The notes: generated from the sequence alone by a model not told the origin. A stretch of 6,804 nucleotides of DNA from Desulfobulbus sp. (GCA_011051825.1 DRKH01000206.1:1-6804); one strand, 5' to 3'; positions 1-6,366 are shown, counted from the stretch's first letter. Made by a program: numbers and translations.

Positions 1-2631
1 AAAGGGAACCCTGCTGAACGGGGTATTTTTGATTGCAATCTGTATTGGCGCCCCTGGCCGGAAGCTGCGGGGATGGGGCAGAATGACAAGGTTTTTTGAA
101 ATATTGCGCAACTGCCTGCCCGGCGGTTCCGGCTGTGGGTTGATGCTCTTTTGCGCCATTTTTCCGGCAGGTTTGGCCTTTTTGAGTTGAGCACTTGAAA
201 GGGTCTTTGTTGGGATAAACGATTTCTGCGGGGTTTGAACCGGGGTCTTGAGCCTTGGCAGTATCTTGACATAAAGCCAAGGGCTATATTCTTCCGGCTG
301 AAGAAATCCTTTTTCATCCTTATGGGCAAAGGCAACACGGAGCCGGTATTCGGTTGCGCCTTCTTCGATATTGGCAAGAGAATTTAACTTGTTATCATCG
401 AGTATAAGCCGGGTCTCAACCGTGCCGCCGGTTTTTGACTGTCCGGCGGTTCCCGTATATAACAGTGTAAATTTATTGTTTTTATCTTTAAACTGCACCT
501 CATCCGACAAGGGTTTTATGGTGCCGTGGGTGTCGATTTTCAGCATAATCTCCTGCCCTCTCTGAAAGACGGCATGGTTGGCCGGCGCCAGAATACGCGG
601 GGCCTTGCTGCTCGTTATTGCCTGGGGCATCACCAGGTTGACCGACTTTGCGGTTGTGTTCTTCAGGGTATCGACCTTAAAGGCCCGCCACGCACTGTCA
701 AAGGCCAGCTTGCCGGTTGTTGTCGCCTGGACCCGCCAGAATCCGGGTTTGTCGATCCGGTAGGTCACAGCGGTTGTACTCTCCTTGGTGGAAGTGGCCA
801 CCGGCTTGAGACTGCTGTCCTGGTAATGGAGAATCGCCATCTTGTCTGTGGAAAAGGGAGAGTATTGCAGTCGGGTAGCGATTCCTTCTTCTTTGCCATG
901 GAGAATCTTCAGCTCCACAGTGGCCGGGGCCATGAAGATCTGTCCTTCGGCGGGCTTAACAAAGATGGGTGTGTCCAGGGAGAATGTGCCTGTTTTTTTC
1001 TCCTGTTGATCATTGACCGCTTCTCCAGGAACACCAATATTAAATGGACCCCAGGTCTGATCTTTGGCAATACCCTGCTCTGTTTTCAGGACGACCTCCA
1101 GTTGATAGGCTCCTGTCTTGTTTTTAAGGTTCGGGTAACGCTTGTCTCTGTGTTGCTTGAGTTCTGAAACGGACATTTTGCTCTCGGCATAATCAACTCC
1201 CGGCTTGACGGTAATTTTCTGGCTGTAAAATCTCGTTGGCAGCACACTTGTTTCCGGCACTTGTCCCGCCGGGGCGGATGGGGCGGATGGGGCGGAGTAT
1301 CCCCAAATCCAGTTCAGGGTCATGGTTGTTTTTTTGTCCAATTTTTTCGGGAGAACAACCTTGATCGGGATACTGTTCGTGTACGTTTTGCCGAAAGTCG
1401 GTGAAATAATGGAGAGCCCCCTCTTGAAACCAGGGATAAAATTTTTTCCTACCTTGAAATATCGCCATTTACTCCAGACAGGGTTACCCTTGTCGAATGC
1501 CTGATTCATTACAGCCACTCGCACCCGGTAGATATAATTTTCAGGAAACTGCTGGTGTATATCGGCCATGGAATTATGTATTGCTAGTTTATTGGAGCCA
1601 TAGGACTTGAATTCGCCATGTTTTTTCACCTGGTAATCAAAAGAGGCAAAGCCTTTTTCCTGGGTGAAAAGGGCGTTAATGTACACCTTGTCACCTGCTT
1701 CAAACTCCTTGTTTTCTGTGGGATTTACTATGTATGGTTGTTTACCGGGACCAGCTTTCGCAACGACATTGAAATACACTTTTGGACCGTCAAATCCGCT
1801 CGACACGGATTTCGGGTGAAAACTGTAAACACCTGGTGCAAGTCCATTTATCGTTTTAAAGGCTGTAATACCGCTGATAAACTTGGTCGTCAGCTGGTGA
1901 ATTTCTTCTCCCGAAAGTGTTTTTGCAGGTTTTCCATCCTTGCTTTCAATAATAAAAAACACTGGGGTTTTGGGTTCCGGCATCAGGTCGTCGGCTACCC
2001 GAACCTGCAAAAGAACCGAACCGGGCGGGCTCTTGATTTCACCCTTGGGCGCCACTGGTTCCATTGACTTGGCCATGGCTTCATAGACCAGTGAGGTCCG
2101 CATCACAATCGCCTTATACAACCGTTGTGGAAGTTCGCCGTAGCTGGGCCATGCATCAGTGAGCGCACCTGACCAGTTCGACTTACGGGAAGTTTCCTGG
2201 CATTGTGGAGGGTCAGGGGCAAGAAAAGGATCAAGTTTGCCGCACCGATAGACAAGGTCAAAGTAGTATCCATGTTTTTCTGTTGAATGAACGGTCAGTT
2301 GATGCGTATTGCCCGACCAGGTCGCTTCATGCTTGAAGTCGACAACGTCGGCGCCATCATCTTTGCCTTTGTAGGTGTATTTAAATATGGCCGTACTGGT
2401 AAAGGTATACTTCCTCGTGGATGAACCGGGTGTGAAGGCATGTCCTTTTTCCATAAATGTGATGTCGTACAGATGAGTTTTGATCCCCTCTCTATCTACA
2501 AAGGCTGACAACCCAATGCTCGGCATCAGGCCGCTAACAAGGAACAGGAAAAGTACAAAGAACAATATTTTTTCCCCTGGCACCCCTTCTTTTGCCGGCA
2601 GCCTTTGTTTCTTTCCAGTGTAAATGGTCAT
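1..2631 (-). CDS. Large secreted protein with repeated Ig-like modules (3'-partial)
   Basis: An uninterrupted minus-strand frame of 877 codons runs from an ATG at 2631 to the window edge, so the C-terminus is missing. The start is supported by GAGGAG eight bases upstream. Residues 1-21 are basic and polar, 22-43 are strongly hydrophobic (ILFFVLFLFLVSG), and cleavage is likely near LSA/F at 43-44, so the protein should be exported. No enzyme motif is visible. From residue 300 on, a similar module opening recurs, with the pattern hydrophobic-x-x-P followed by F/Y, x-x-G and alternating beta residues: near 300 (YIVNPTENKEF), 406 (LSIISPTFGKTY), 555 (PIFVKPAEGQIF), 678 (PRILAPANHAVF) and 848 (LVILPHPRSF). 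This fits tandem Ig-like or fibronectin-like beta-sandwich domains of a surface or periplasmic protein. A Pro-rich linker (NPQPEPPG, 831-838) precedes the last module. It lies 66 bp downstream of lnt on the same strand, so co-transcription is likely. I do not recognise the family and assign no function. Confidence 0.85.
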   Translation of the reverse strand, partial: MTIYTGKKQRLPAKEGVPGEKILFFVLFLFLVSGLMPSIGLSAFVDREGIKTHLYDITFMEKGHAFTPGSSTRKYTFTSTAIFKYTYKGKDDGADVVDFKHEATWSGNTHQLTVHSTEKHGYYFDLVYRCGKLDPFLAPDPPQCQETSRKSNWSGALTDAWPSYGELPQRLYKAIVMRTSLVYEAMAKSMEPVAPKGEIKSPPGSVLLQVRVADDLMPEPKTPVFFIIESKDGKPAKTLSGEEIHQLTTKFISGITAFKTINGLAPGVYSFHPKSVSSGFDGPKVYFNVVAKAGPGKQPYIVNPTENKEFEAGDKVYINALFTQEKGFASFDYQVKKHGEFKSYGSNKLAIHNSMADIHQQFPENYIYRVRVAVMNQAFDKGNPVWSKWRYFKVGKNFIPGFKRGLSIISPTFGKTYTNSIPIKVVLPKKLDKKTTMTLNWIWGYSAPSAPSAPAGQVPETSVLPTRFYSQKITVKPGVDYAESKMSVSELKQHRDKRYPNLKNKTGAYQLEVVLKTEQGIAKDQTWGPFNIGVPGEAVNDQQEKKTGTFSLDTPIFVKPAEGQIFMAPATVELKILHGKEEGIATRLQYSPFSTDKMAILHYQDSSLKPVATSTKESTTAVTYRIDKPGFWRVQATTTGKLAFDSAWRAFKVDTLKNTTAKSVNLVMPQAITSSKAPRILAPANHAVFQRGQEIMLKIDTHGTIKPLSDEVQFKDKNNKFTLLYTGTAGQSKTGGTVETRLILDDNKLNSLANIEEGATEYRLRVAFAHKDEKGFLQPEEYSPWLYVKILPRLKTPVQTPQKSFIPTKTLSSAQLKKAKPAGKMAQKSINPQPEPPGRQLRNISKNLVILPHPRSFRPGAPIQIAIKNTPFSRVPF
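1271..1297. repeat. Three tandem 9-bp units (ggggcggat type)
   Basis: Two identical copies of ggggcggat are followed by ggggcggag. On the minus strand they encode a Ser-Ala-Pro triplet repeat (residues 446-454, S-A-P three times) inside the second Ig-like module of the large secreted protein. The unit length is a multiple of three, so copy-number change by slippage would keep the frame. Confidence 0.8.
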
Positions 2632-2645
2632 GGCAAGTTCTCCTC

Positions 2646-2651
2646 GATGAT
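2646..2651 (-). promoter_or_regulatory. Ribosome binding site of the large secreted protein
   Basis: Read on the minus strand, the sequence before the ATG at 2631 is atcGAGGAGaacttgcc. The strong GAGGAG core is eight bases from the start. This decides the ATG over a possible GTG at codon 17, and it indicates that the gene is translated in its own right after lnt. Confidence 0.65.
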
Positions 2652-2697
2652 TGGATGTTTTGTTGCAACTCATTATTTGTATAAATATTTTTGTTAA

Positions 2698-4305
2698 TTA
2701 TCTGAAGCGGACAGGAATGTTTAGTCGCTCTGTCACCATTACCCTGTCAGCTGCTGCTCCAATGAGCAATACAACCAGCCCGCACAGCCAGATAAAAATG
2801 TCGCCATAGGATGTATAGAACGTCTGGCCGTGGTACCTGGGCACGACCTCGGCAAAACTGAGACCGGGCCGGAATTGCTCATCTGTTGAAGCCACCACCC
2901 GGCCTTGAGCATCGATAATCTCGGAAGGACCGGTGTTGGAGCTTATCAGTACCGGGGTTCTGTTTTCCACAGCCCGCATTACAGAGGCCAGGTTATGCTG
3001 GTATGCGGCCGCGGAACGTCCAAAGTGGTTGTCGTTACTGATCTGGACAAGCATGCCCGCGCCGCCGCCGGCCATGGCACGGACAAGATCGGCAAACTGG
3101 TTTTCCCAGCAGATAACGGGGCTGATCAGCATATGGGAAGACAATGAGAAAAAGGCAGCCGCCTTACCGGCTGTTAAGGGAAGAGGCTCTTTCACAAGCC
3201 ATTGGGGCCAGTGAATCAAGGGTTGCAGCGGCAGGTACTCCCCGAACGGAACCAACCGTTGCTTGTGATAGGGCGCTGACACAACTCCATAGCGATCCAC
3301 AAGAAAAGCGGAGTTAAACACCTGATAAGGGTGATGCCTGCCGTTCTCCCGGCCGGGTGCGGGTGGGCGTTGAAATTTTTCAAACACCGAGGCGCCGGAC
3401 AGGATGGCCATATTTGTTTTCTGGCTCAGGTGTTGTACCCATTGAATTTTCTTTTCCTGGTGGGGGAGCTGCAGGATTGCCGTCTCCGGCCAGACCGCCA
3501 GTTGCGCGCCCCGGGCTGCCGCCTGGCTGGAAAGTGAGGCAAGTCGATTTCGTGCTGCCTCCCGGCCATGGGCTGTTTCCCGCTCACTGAGGAGAATGCT
3601 GGGCTGAATCACCGCAACCTTGACCGGTTGGCCATCCTGGGGCTGTCTGCAAACCAGAAGTCCCCAAGCATGAATAAGAAGAACAAATACAATGGCGATA
3701 CGGCCTGGACCGAATAAGCGATACCGAATCATTTGCGTGATGGCCGCGTTGACCAGAACAATGATAAAGGTTATCCCATACCCGCCTGTAATCGCGGCCA
3801 GCTGCAACAGGAGGATGTCCCGGTGCTGGCTTAAATCCAGGGTGTTCCATGGTAGGGCCAGGAAACCGGCATGAGCTTTCAGGTAATCAAGAACAACCCA
3901 GAGGGAAGCGGCAAAAATGGGCCAGGGAAAATGCGGGCATTTCTTCAATATATTGGCGCTGATCATGCACCACAAGGCTGGATAGAGACTGAAATAAAGA
4001 CAAAGAAAAACGGCATGATAGAACCTGAAGCCCGGCACATTGAATATCCAGTAAAAACAGGAAAGTAAGAATGCCATTCCGAAAAAGAGTCCGGTCAGAA
4101 AGCTCGTGCGGGGAGAGAGTTTCACCAGAGGGAGCATCAAGGGCACCAGTGCGAACCAGGCCAGCCATCCCATGTCCAAAGGTGGAAAGGAACAATATAC
4201 AAGTGTTGCGGATAAAAGCGCTGACAGGATTATTGTAATGGTCCTGTGCTGACATAATGACCGAATCTGACGGGAGAACTCCTGGTGGTCAAGAATAGTT
4301 AACAT
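2698..4305 (-). CDS. lnt: Apolipoprotein N-acyltransferase
   Basis: Lnt is the inner-membrane enzyme that adds the third acyl chain to the N-terminal cysteine of lipoproteins, using a phospholipid donor. The 535-residue protein is slightly longer than the E. coli enzyme (about 512). The N-terminal half has several membrane segments (about 22-40, 45-62, 68-90, 95-118, 127-145, 165-190, 203-219), then a periplasmic nitrilase-fold domain and a final helix (about 503-519). The nitrilase triad is visible: Glu274 in AVWPETA, Lys348 in YHKQRLVPFGEYLP, and Cys399 in VICWEN. Glu356 and Glu401 match accessory residues. The family motif usually written NDAWFG reads NDNHFG here (424-429). The ATG is the only reasonable start, because an in-frame TGA lies at 4351-4353 with no ATG, GTG or TTG between, although no clear Shine-Dalgarno is seen. 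A TTGACC hexamer (4349-4354 on the minus strand) could be a -35 box, but no good -10 follows. Element copy A sits 95 bp upstream. Confidence 0.96.
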   Translation of the reverse strand: MLTILDHQEFSRQIRSLCQHRTITIILSALLSATLVYCSFPPLDMGWLAWFALVPLMLPLVKLSPRTSFLTGLFFGMAFLLSCFYWIFNVPGFRFYHAVFLCLYFSLYPALWCMISANILKKCPHFPWPIFAASLWVVLDYLKAHAGFLALPWNTLDLSQHRDILLLQLAAITGGYGITFIIVLVNAAITQMIRYRLFGPGRIAIVFVLLIHAWGLLVCRQPQDGQPVKVAVIQPSILLSERETAHGREAARNRLASLSSQAAARGAQLAVWPETAILQLPHQEKKIQWVQHLSQKTNMAILSGASVFEKFQRPPAPGRENGRHHPYQVFNSAFLVDRYGVVSAPYHKQRLVPFGEYLPLQPLIHWPQWLVKEPLPLTAGKAAAFFSLSSHMLISPVICWENQFADLVRAMAGGGAGMLVQISNDNHFGRSAAAYQHNLASVMRAVENRTPVLISSNTGPSEIIDAQGRVVASTDEQFRPGLSFAEVVPRYHGQTFYTSYGDIFIWLCGLVVLLIGAAADRVMVTERLNIPVRFR

Positions 4306-4647
4306 GATGCTTTTGCTATTAAATTTAGTTTGACGGTCAGTCTGTGTTGGTCAAATCTTACCTGAGAATGATTAAACAGAATGAAAGGTTACAATTTTTG
4401 TAACTATTCAGGTAGGGGCAGAGAACTAGCCCAACCACCACCTGTAACTGTTCAGGAGTGCTCCATATCTGTGCAGTCAGGCCTGTGAACTATAGTGATT
4501 CCTATGTGAATCAGGCCTGACAGTGCAGAGATGGGGTGCTCCTGAACAGTTACCAATTTTTCATCTGGTTATGTGTGCATAGTCCGGCAGAAAAGGTTCA
4601 TTGTTTGTTGAAAAAAATTTGGACAAGAAGAAAAAAAGATAGCCCTG
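4306..4647. other. Intergenic stretch between lnt and a decayed gene
   Basis: No coding sequence is supported here. The first 94 bp (4306-4399) must hold the lnt promoter and leader. They are AT-rich and I cannot name a convincing -10/-35 pair. Transposable element copy A with its duplicated target occupies 4392-4561. From 4562 to 4647 the sequence is A-rich with no visible signal, and it leads into the stop codon of the pseudogene. Confidence 0.6.
4400..4553 (+). mobile_element. Palindromic MITE-like element, copy A (154 bp)
   Basis: The left end is GTAACTATTCAGG and the right end is the complement of GTAACTGTTCAGG, giving 13-bp terminal inverted repeats with one difference. The element is flanked on both sides by the identical octamer CAATTTTT (4392-4399 and 4554-4561), a perfect target duplication that fixes the ends. 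It has two parts. A 44-bp left module (4400-4443) holds a short stem, GGTAGGGGC against GCCC and ACC. A 110-bp hairpin has arms 4444-4485 and 4512-4553 (35 of 42 positions matched) and a 26-nt loop. Within the loop region, TGATTC (4496-4501) and GAATCA (4508-4513) form a further stem. There is no ORF. Ends beginning GTAA plus an 8-bp duplication are the pattern of IS66-family transposons, so trans-mobilisation by such a transposase is my inference. Confidence 0.88.
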
Positions 4648-4757
4648 TCACGGCAGCTTTATCGCCATCTCTGCCGCCAGTTGCTTGAGGCTGGCAAAGG
4701 CGGGACCACCGGCCTGGACCTCCAGGCGGACCGGGGCGAGGTTGACAAAGGAGTTTT

Positions 4758-4883
4758 GCAACTATTCAGGTAGGGGCAGAGAACTAGCCCTACCACCACC
4801 TGTAACTGTTCAGGAGTGCTCCATATCTGTGCAGTCAGGCCTGACCCTGACCGTGCAGAGATGGGGTGCTCCTGAACAGTTAC
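4758..4883 (+). mobile_element. Palindromic MITE-like element, copy B (126 bp, loop-deleted)
   Basis: This has the same orientation and sequence as copy A, starting GCAACTATTCAGG and ending with CCTGAACAGTTAC. The octamer GGAGTTTT flanks it perfectly (4750-4757 and 4884-4891), so insertion was independent of copy A. It lacks the central loop of copy A and carries a doubled CCTGAC (4840-4851). The large hairpin can still fold as GTCAGG (4834-4839) against CCTGAC (4846-4851) with a six-base loop. The left module stem is more perfect than in copy A, because GGTAGGGGC (4769-4777) faces GCCCTACC (4787-4794). The copy interrupts the pseudogene and adds a short false reading frame to its minus-strand piece 3. 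Confidence 0.88.
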
Positions 4884-5052
4884 GGAGTTTTTTTATTATC
4901 ACATGCAGCTCAGTCACGCTAGCTCCCTCGACGCCTAATTTCGGATTCGGTTTGGTCAAGGCCATGGCAGCGCTGTCACCAAGGCCGGACACAGGCTGAT
5001 AGCTGTAGCCGTTGCCCATCCCGGCCAATTTGGTCCAGCCATGCTGGTTTAT

Positions 5053-5258
5053 TCGCAAATGGCGCAGAGCGCCGAATGATGTATAGCGGCGCGGAGCGGC
5101 GCTACAAGAGCTCTCTTTCTTGTTCCACCGCTCTACGGTGAAACAGTATAACTTTCTGTTATTCCATAATGCTTCATACCCGCTCTGCGGGTAAACAACA
5201 ACTTTCCGGAACAGATTGTTTTCGTTGTTAGTTCTGCCCTCTGGCCATGCTGGTTTAT
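5053..5258. repeat. 206-bp hairpin-rich insertion with 15-bp direct repeats
   Basis: The 15-mer gccatgctggtttat occurs at 5038-5052 and again at 5244-5258. Removing one copy plus the sequence between (206 bp) restores the pseudogene frame, so this is an insertion, or a duplication-mediated gain, in a former gene. The interior has several short palindromes: GGCGC/GCGCC (5061-5073), TAGCG/CGCTA (5084-5104, one internal mismatch), AAGAG/CTCTT (5106-5117), CACCG/CGGTG (5126-5140) and TACCCGC/GCGGGTA (5177-5193). No ORF or transposase fragment is visible. It shares no sequence with the GTAAC element. Confidence 0.65.
5126..5208. repeat. Two imperfect hairpin-plus-spacer repeat units
   Basis: Unit 1 (from 5126) is a hairpin around CCGCTCTACGG followed by tgaaacagtataactttc. 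Unit 2 (from 5178) is a hairpin around CCGCTCTGCGG followed by gtaaacaacaactttc. The hairpin cores are almost the same, but the outer base pairs change together (CACCG/CGGTG against ACCCG/CGGGT), so pairing is kept. A related core, GCGCTCTGCGC, occurs on the opposite strand at 5062-5072. Confidence 0.5.
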
Positions 5259-5440
5259 CTGATTGCCATCAATCCTTAGAAACAAGGGATACCATCGCTT
5301 GGCGGGATTAAATATAGAGAACCTTTCCGGGCAACAGGTGGATTTTATATCAAATCCTGTAGCGGTTACCGAGCGATGTTATCCCTGATTTCATTCAAGC
5401 TGAACCCCTCACCCGTACCGGTGCATTTCAACCTTTTTGG

Positions 5441-5456
5441 TGGTGCATATGCACCA
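5441..5456. promoter_or_regulatory. Perfect 16-bp palindrome, candidate activator site
   Basis: TGGTGCATATGCACCA is an exact palindrome. Its half-site GGTGCAT recurs in direct orientation at 5420-5426. It lies roughly 110-125 bp upstream of the start expected for the sigma-54-type promoter at 5538-5553, a usual distance for an enhancer-binding activator. It also falls in former coding sequence (pseudogene piece 1), so chance is a real alternative. Confidence 0.35.
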
Positions 5457-5537
5457 AAGTGGTTCTTCAGTTGCTTGTTCCGGAAAAGAGCATCTTCATA
5501 ATCTGCCGAGATTATGGCCTAAAAAATAAAAGAAAAA

Positions 5538-5553
5538 TGGCATCGCCCTTGCT
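5538..5553 (+). promoter_or_regulatory. Sigma-54 (-24/-12) promoter of the PEP-CTERM gene
   Basis: TGGCATCGCCCTTGCT matches the sigma-54 consensus TGGCACGNNNNTTGCW at nearly all fixed positions, with the GG and GC doublets at the required ten-base separation. Transcription would start near 5564-5566 and give a leader of about 60 nt before the ATG at 5624. PEP-CTERM genes in several bacteria are known to be driven by RpoN with the PrsK/PrsR two-component system, which agrees with this position. Confidence 0.7.
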
Positions 5554-5554
5554 T

Positions 5555-5570
5555 TCCCGAAAGCGGGAAT
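5555..5570. other. Short hairpin at the expected transcript start
   Basis: TTCCCG and CGGGAA form a six-base-pair stem with loop aaag. An overlapping pairing, GCTTTC with GAAAGC, is also possible (5551-5564). It lies just after the -12 element, so it could sit at the very 5' end of the mRNA and affect stability or initiation. There is no U-run that would make it a good terminator. Confidence 0.4.
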
Positions 5571-5623
5571 TGTTTTGCGAAATGTCATTCTTGAGCGACA
5601 AAAAAGTCTGGGGATAAAAACCA

Positions 5624-6286
5624 ATGAGGAAAGAAATAGCAGTAGGGCTGGTGATGGGAGCGTTTTTGATGGGAATAACCAGTATGGCCCAAGCAACTTT
5701 TGTTGTGTATCATGATTCAGCCAGTTTTCTGGCCAATGCCGGGACGACAACTGTATATGATTTTGAGTCGGATACAGCCGGATACATTCGTTCACCGAGT
5801 TATGGTGGCAACCCTGGATATTTGCGCGATTTTGGTGATTTTACCATTGATGCCACCAGTACCGGTATTTATTTGGCGGAAGTTCGCGAACAAAGCGGTA
5901 ATCATGATGTTTATATGAATAGTTATGATAATAACGCTGCATTAAAAGTCATCTTCGATGCGGATATAACCGCCTTTGGTTTTACGTATAAGGCGGAGGG
6001 CAATCAGGATTGGGATCACTCTACCTTTAGTTACAACGGCATGACTTATGATCTCGGGACTCCAGGTGATTCAGGTTTCTTTGGGCTGATAGAGGATAAT
6101 GGAACACTTGCGGCGGGAACACCGTTTTCGTTTGGACAACAGTCCCGCAATTGGTCCGGATTATCCTTTGATAATATTACATACTCGTCAAATAGCCCTT
6201 CCCCTGTGCCGGAACCTGCAACCATGCTGTTATTCGGAACCGGCCTGGTCGGCCTCGTCGCTTGGAAACAGCTGGAAAATCGATAG
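5624..6286 (+). CDS. PEP-CTERM sorting-domain protein (exosortase substrate)
   Basis: The 220-residue exported protein begins with a signal peptide: basic MRKE, hydrophobic 5-20, and AQA cleavage after residue 24. The C-terminus is a textbook PEP-CTERM signal: VPEP (195-198), hydrophobic ATMLLFGTGLVGLVAW (199-214), then a basic end, KQLENR. In this family the tail is recognised by exosortase, and the protein is released to the surface or extracellular matrix, often alongside exopolysaccharide export. The middle is rich in Asp, Asn, Gly, Ser and aromatic residues, with a VYDFE strand (44-48), an ITAFGFTY strand (115-122) and FFGLI (152-156) before SFDNITYSS near the end, typical of PEP-CTERM beta-sandwich substrates. 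There are no cysteines. The start follows a GGGGA sequence nine bases upstream. No exosortase is in the window. A sigma-54-type promoter precedes it, and a PilZ gene follows on the same strand. Confidence 0.93.
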   Translation: MRKEIAVGLVMGAFLMGITSMAQATFVVYHDSASFLANAGTTTVYDFESDTAGYIRSPSYGGNPGYLRDFGDFTIDATSTGIYLAEVREQSGNHDVYMNSYDNNAALKVIFDADITAFGFTYKAEGNQDWDHSTFSYNGMTYDLGTPGDSGFFGLIEDNGTLAAGTPFSFGQQSRNWSGLSFDNITYSSNSPSPVPEPATMLLFGTGLVGLVAWKQLENR

Positions 6287-6366
6287 TTCTTCGAGTGGAT
6301 TATTGTCGATTTAGAGCAACTTCAAACCGGCAGTTTCCGTTCTTTCTCTACATAAAAACAGCAAGC

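Larger units (their letters stand above)
4648..5518 (-). pseudogene. Decayed gene of unknown family, split by two insertions
   Basis: Four minus-strand pieces join into one protein-like sequence. Piece 1 (5518-5369) reads from ALFRNKQLKNHFGAY to NEIRDNIAR and hits TAA at 5368-5366. One frame over, piece 2 (about 5370-5244) reads TATGFDIKSTCCPERF to IDGNQINQHG. Piece 3 (5052 to about 4892) continues exactly in phase with GWTKLAGMGNGYSYQPVSG and ends ELHVIIKK if the 206 bp between 15-bp direct repeats are removed. Piece 4 (about 4749-4651) reads FVNLAPVRLEVQAGG to LKQLAAEMAIKLP and stops at TGA 4650-4648. Pieces 3 and 4 are separated by element copy B. Rejoining them also needs one base fewer in a run of seven A. 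The rebuilt product is about 185 residues and has no start codon: an in-frame TAG lies at 5519-5521. The GYxYxPVSGLGDxA pattern and an LKxLAxxMAxxL tail recall small periplasmic or lipoprotein domains, but I cannot name the family. Confidence 0.75.

Noticed and set aside
526..1167. Plus-strand open frame of 213 codons
   Set aside because: It lies opposite the continuous minus-strand frame of the large secreted protein. It has no signal or domain, and its composition looks like antisense reading.
1618..2067. Plus-strand open frame of 149 codons
   Set aside because: It is antisense to the same long minus-strand gene, and its sequence shows no family features.
4444..4553. Intrinsic terminator
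   Set aside because: The hairpin is far longer than a terminator stem and no U-run follows it directly in either orientation. The termini and duplications identify an element.
4685..4999. Plus-strand open frame of 104 codons
   Set aside because: It runs through element copy B and is antisense to the pseudogene, so it is a chance frame.
4810..5058. Minus-strand open frame of 82 codons from a TTG
   Set aside because: It is a chimera of pseudogene piece 3 and read-through into element copy B, not an independent gene.
5496..5795. Minus-strand open frame of 99 codons
   Set aside because: It overlaps the PEP-CTERM start, its leader and the promoter. Most of it is antisense to the signal peptide region.
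6262..6366. Extended PilZ start at TTG 6262
   Set aside because: It would place 25 bp of overlap in the PEP-CTERM gene and add a segment without PilZ similarity. The GTG at 6367 gives the usual domain length, though this is not proven.
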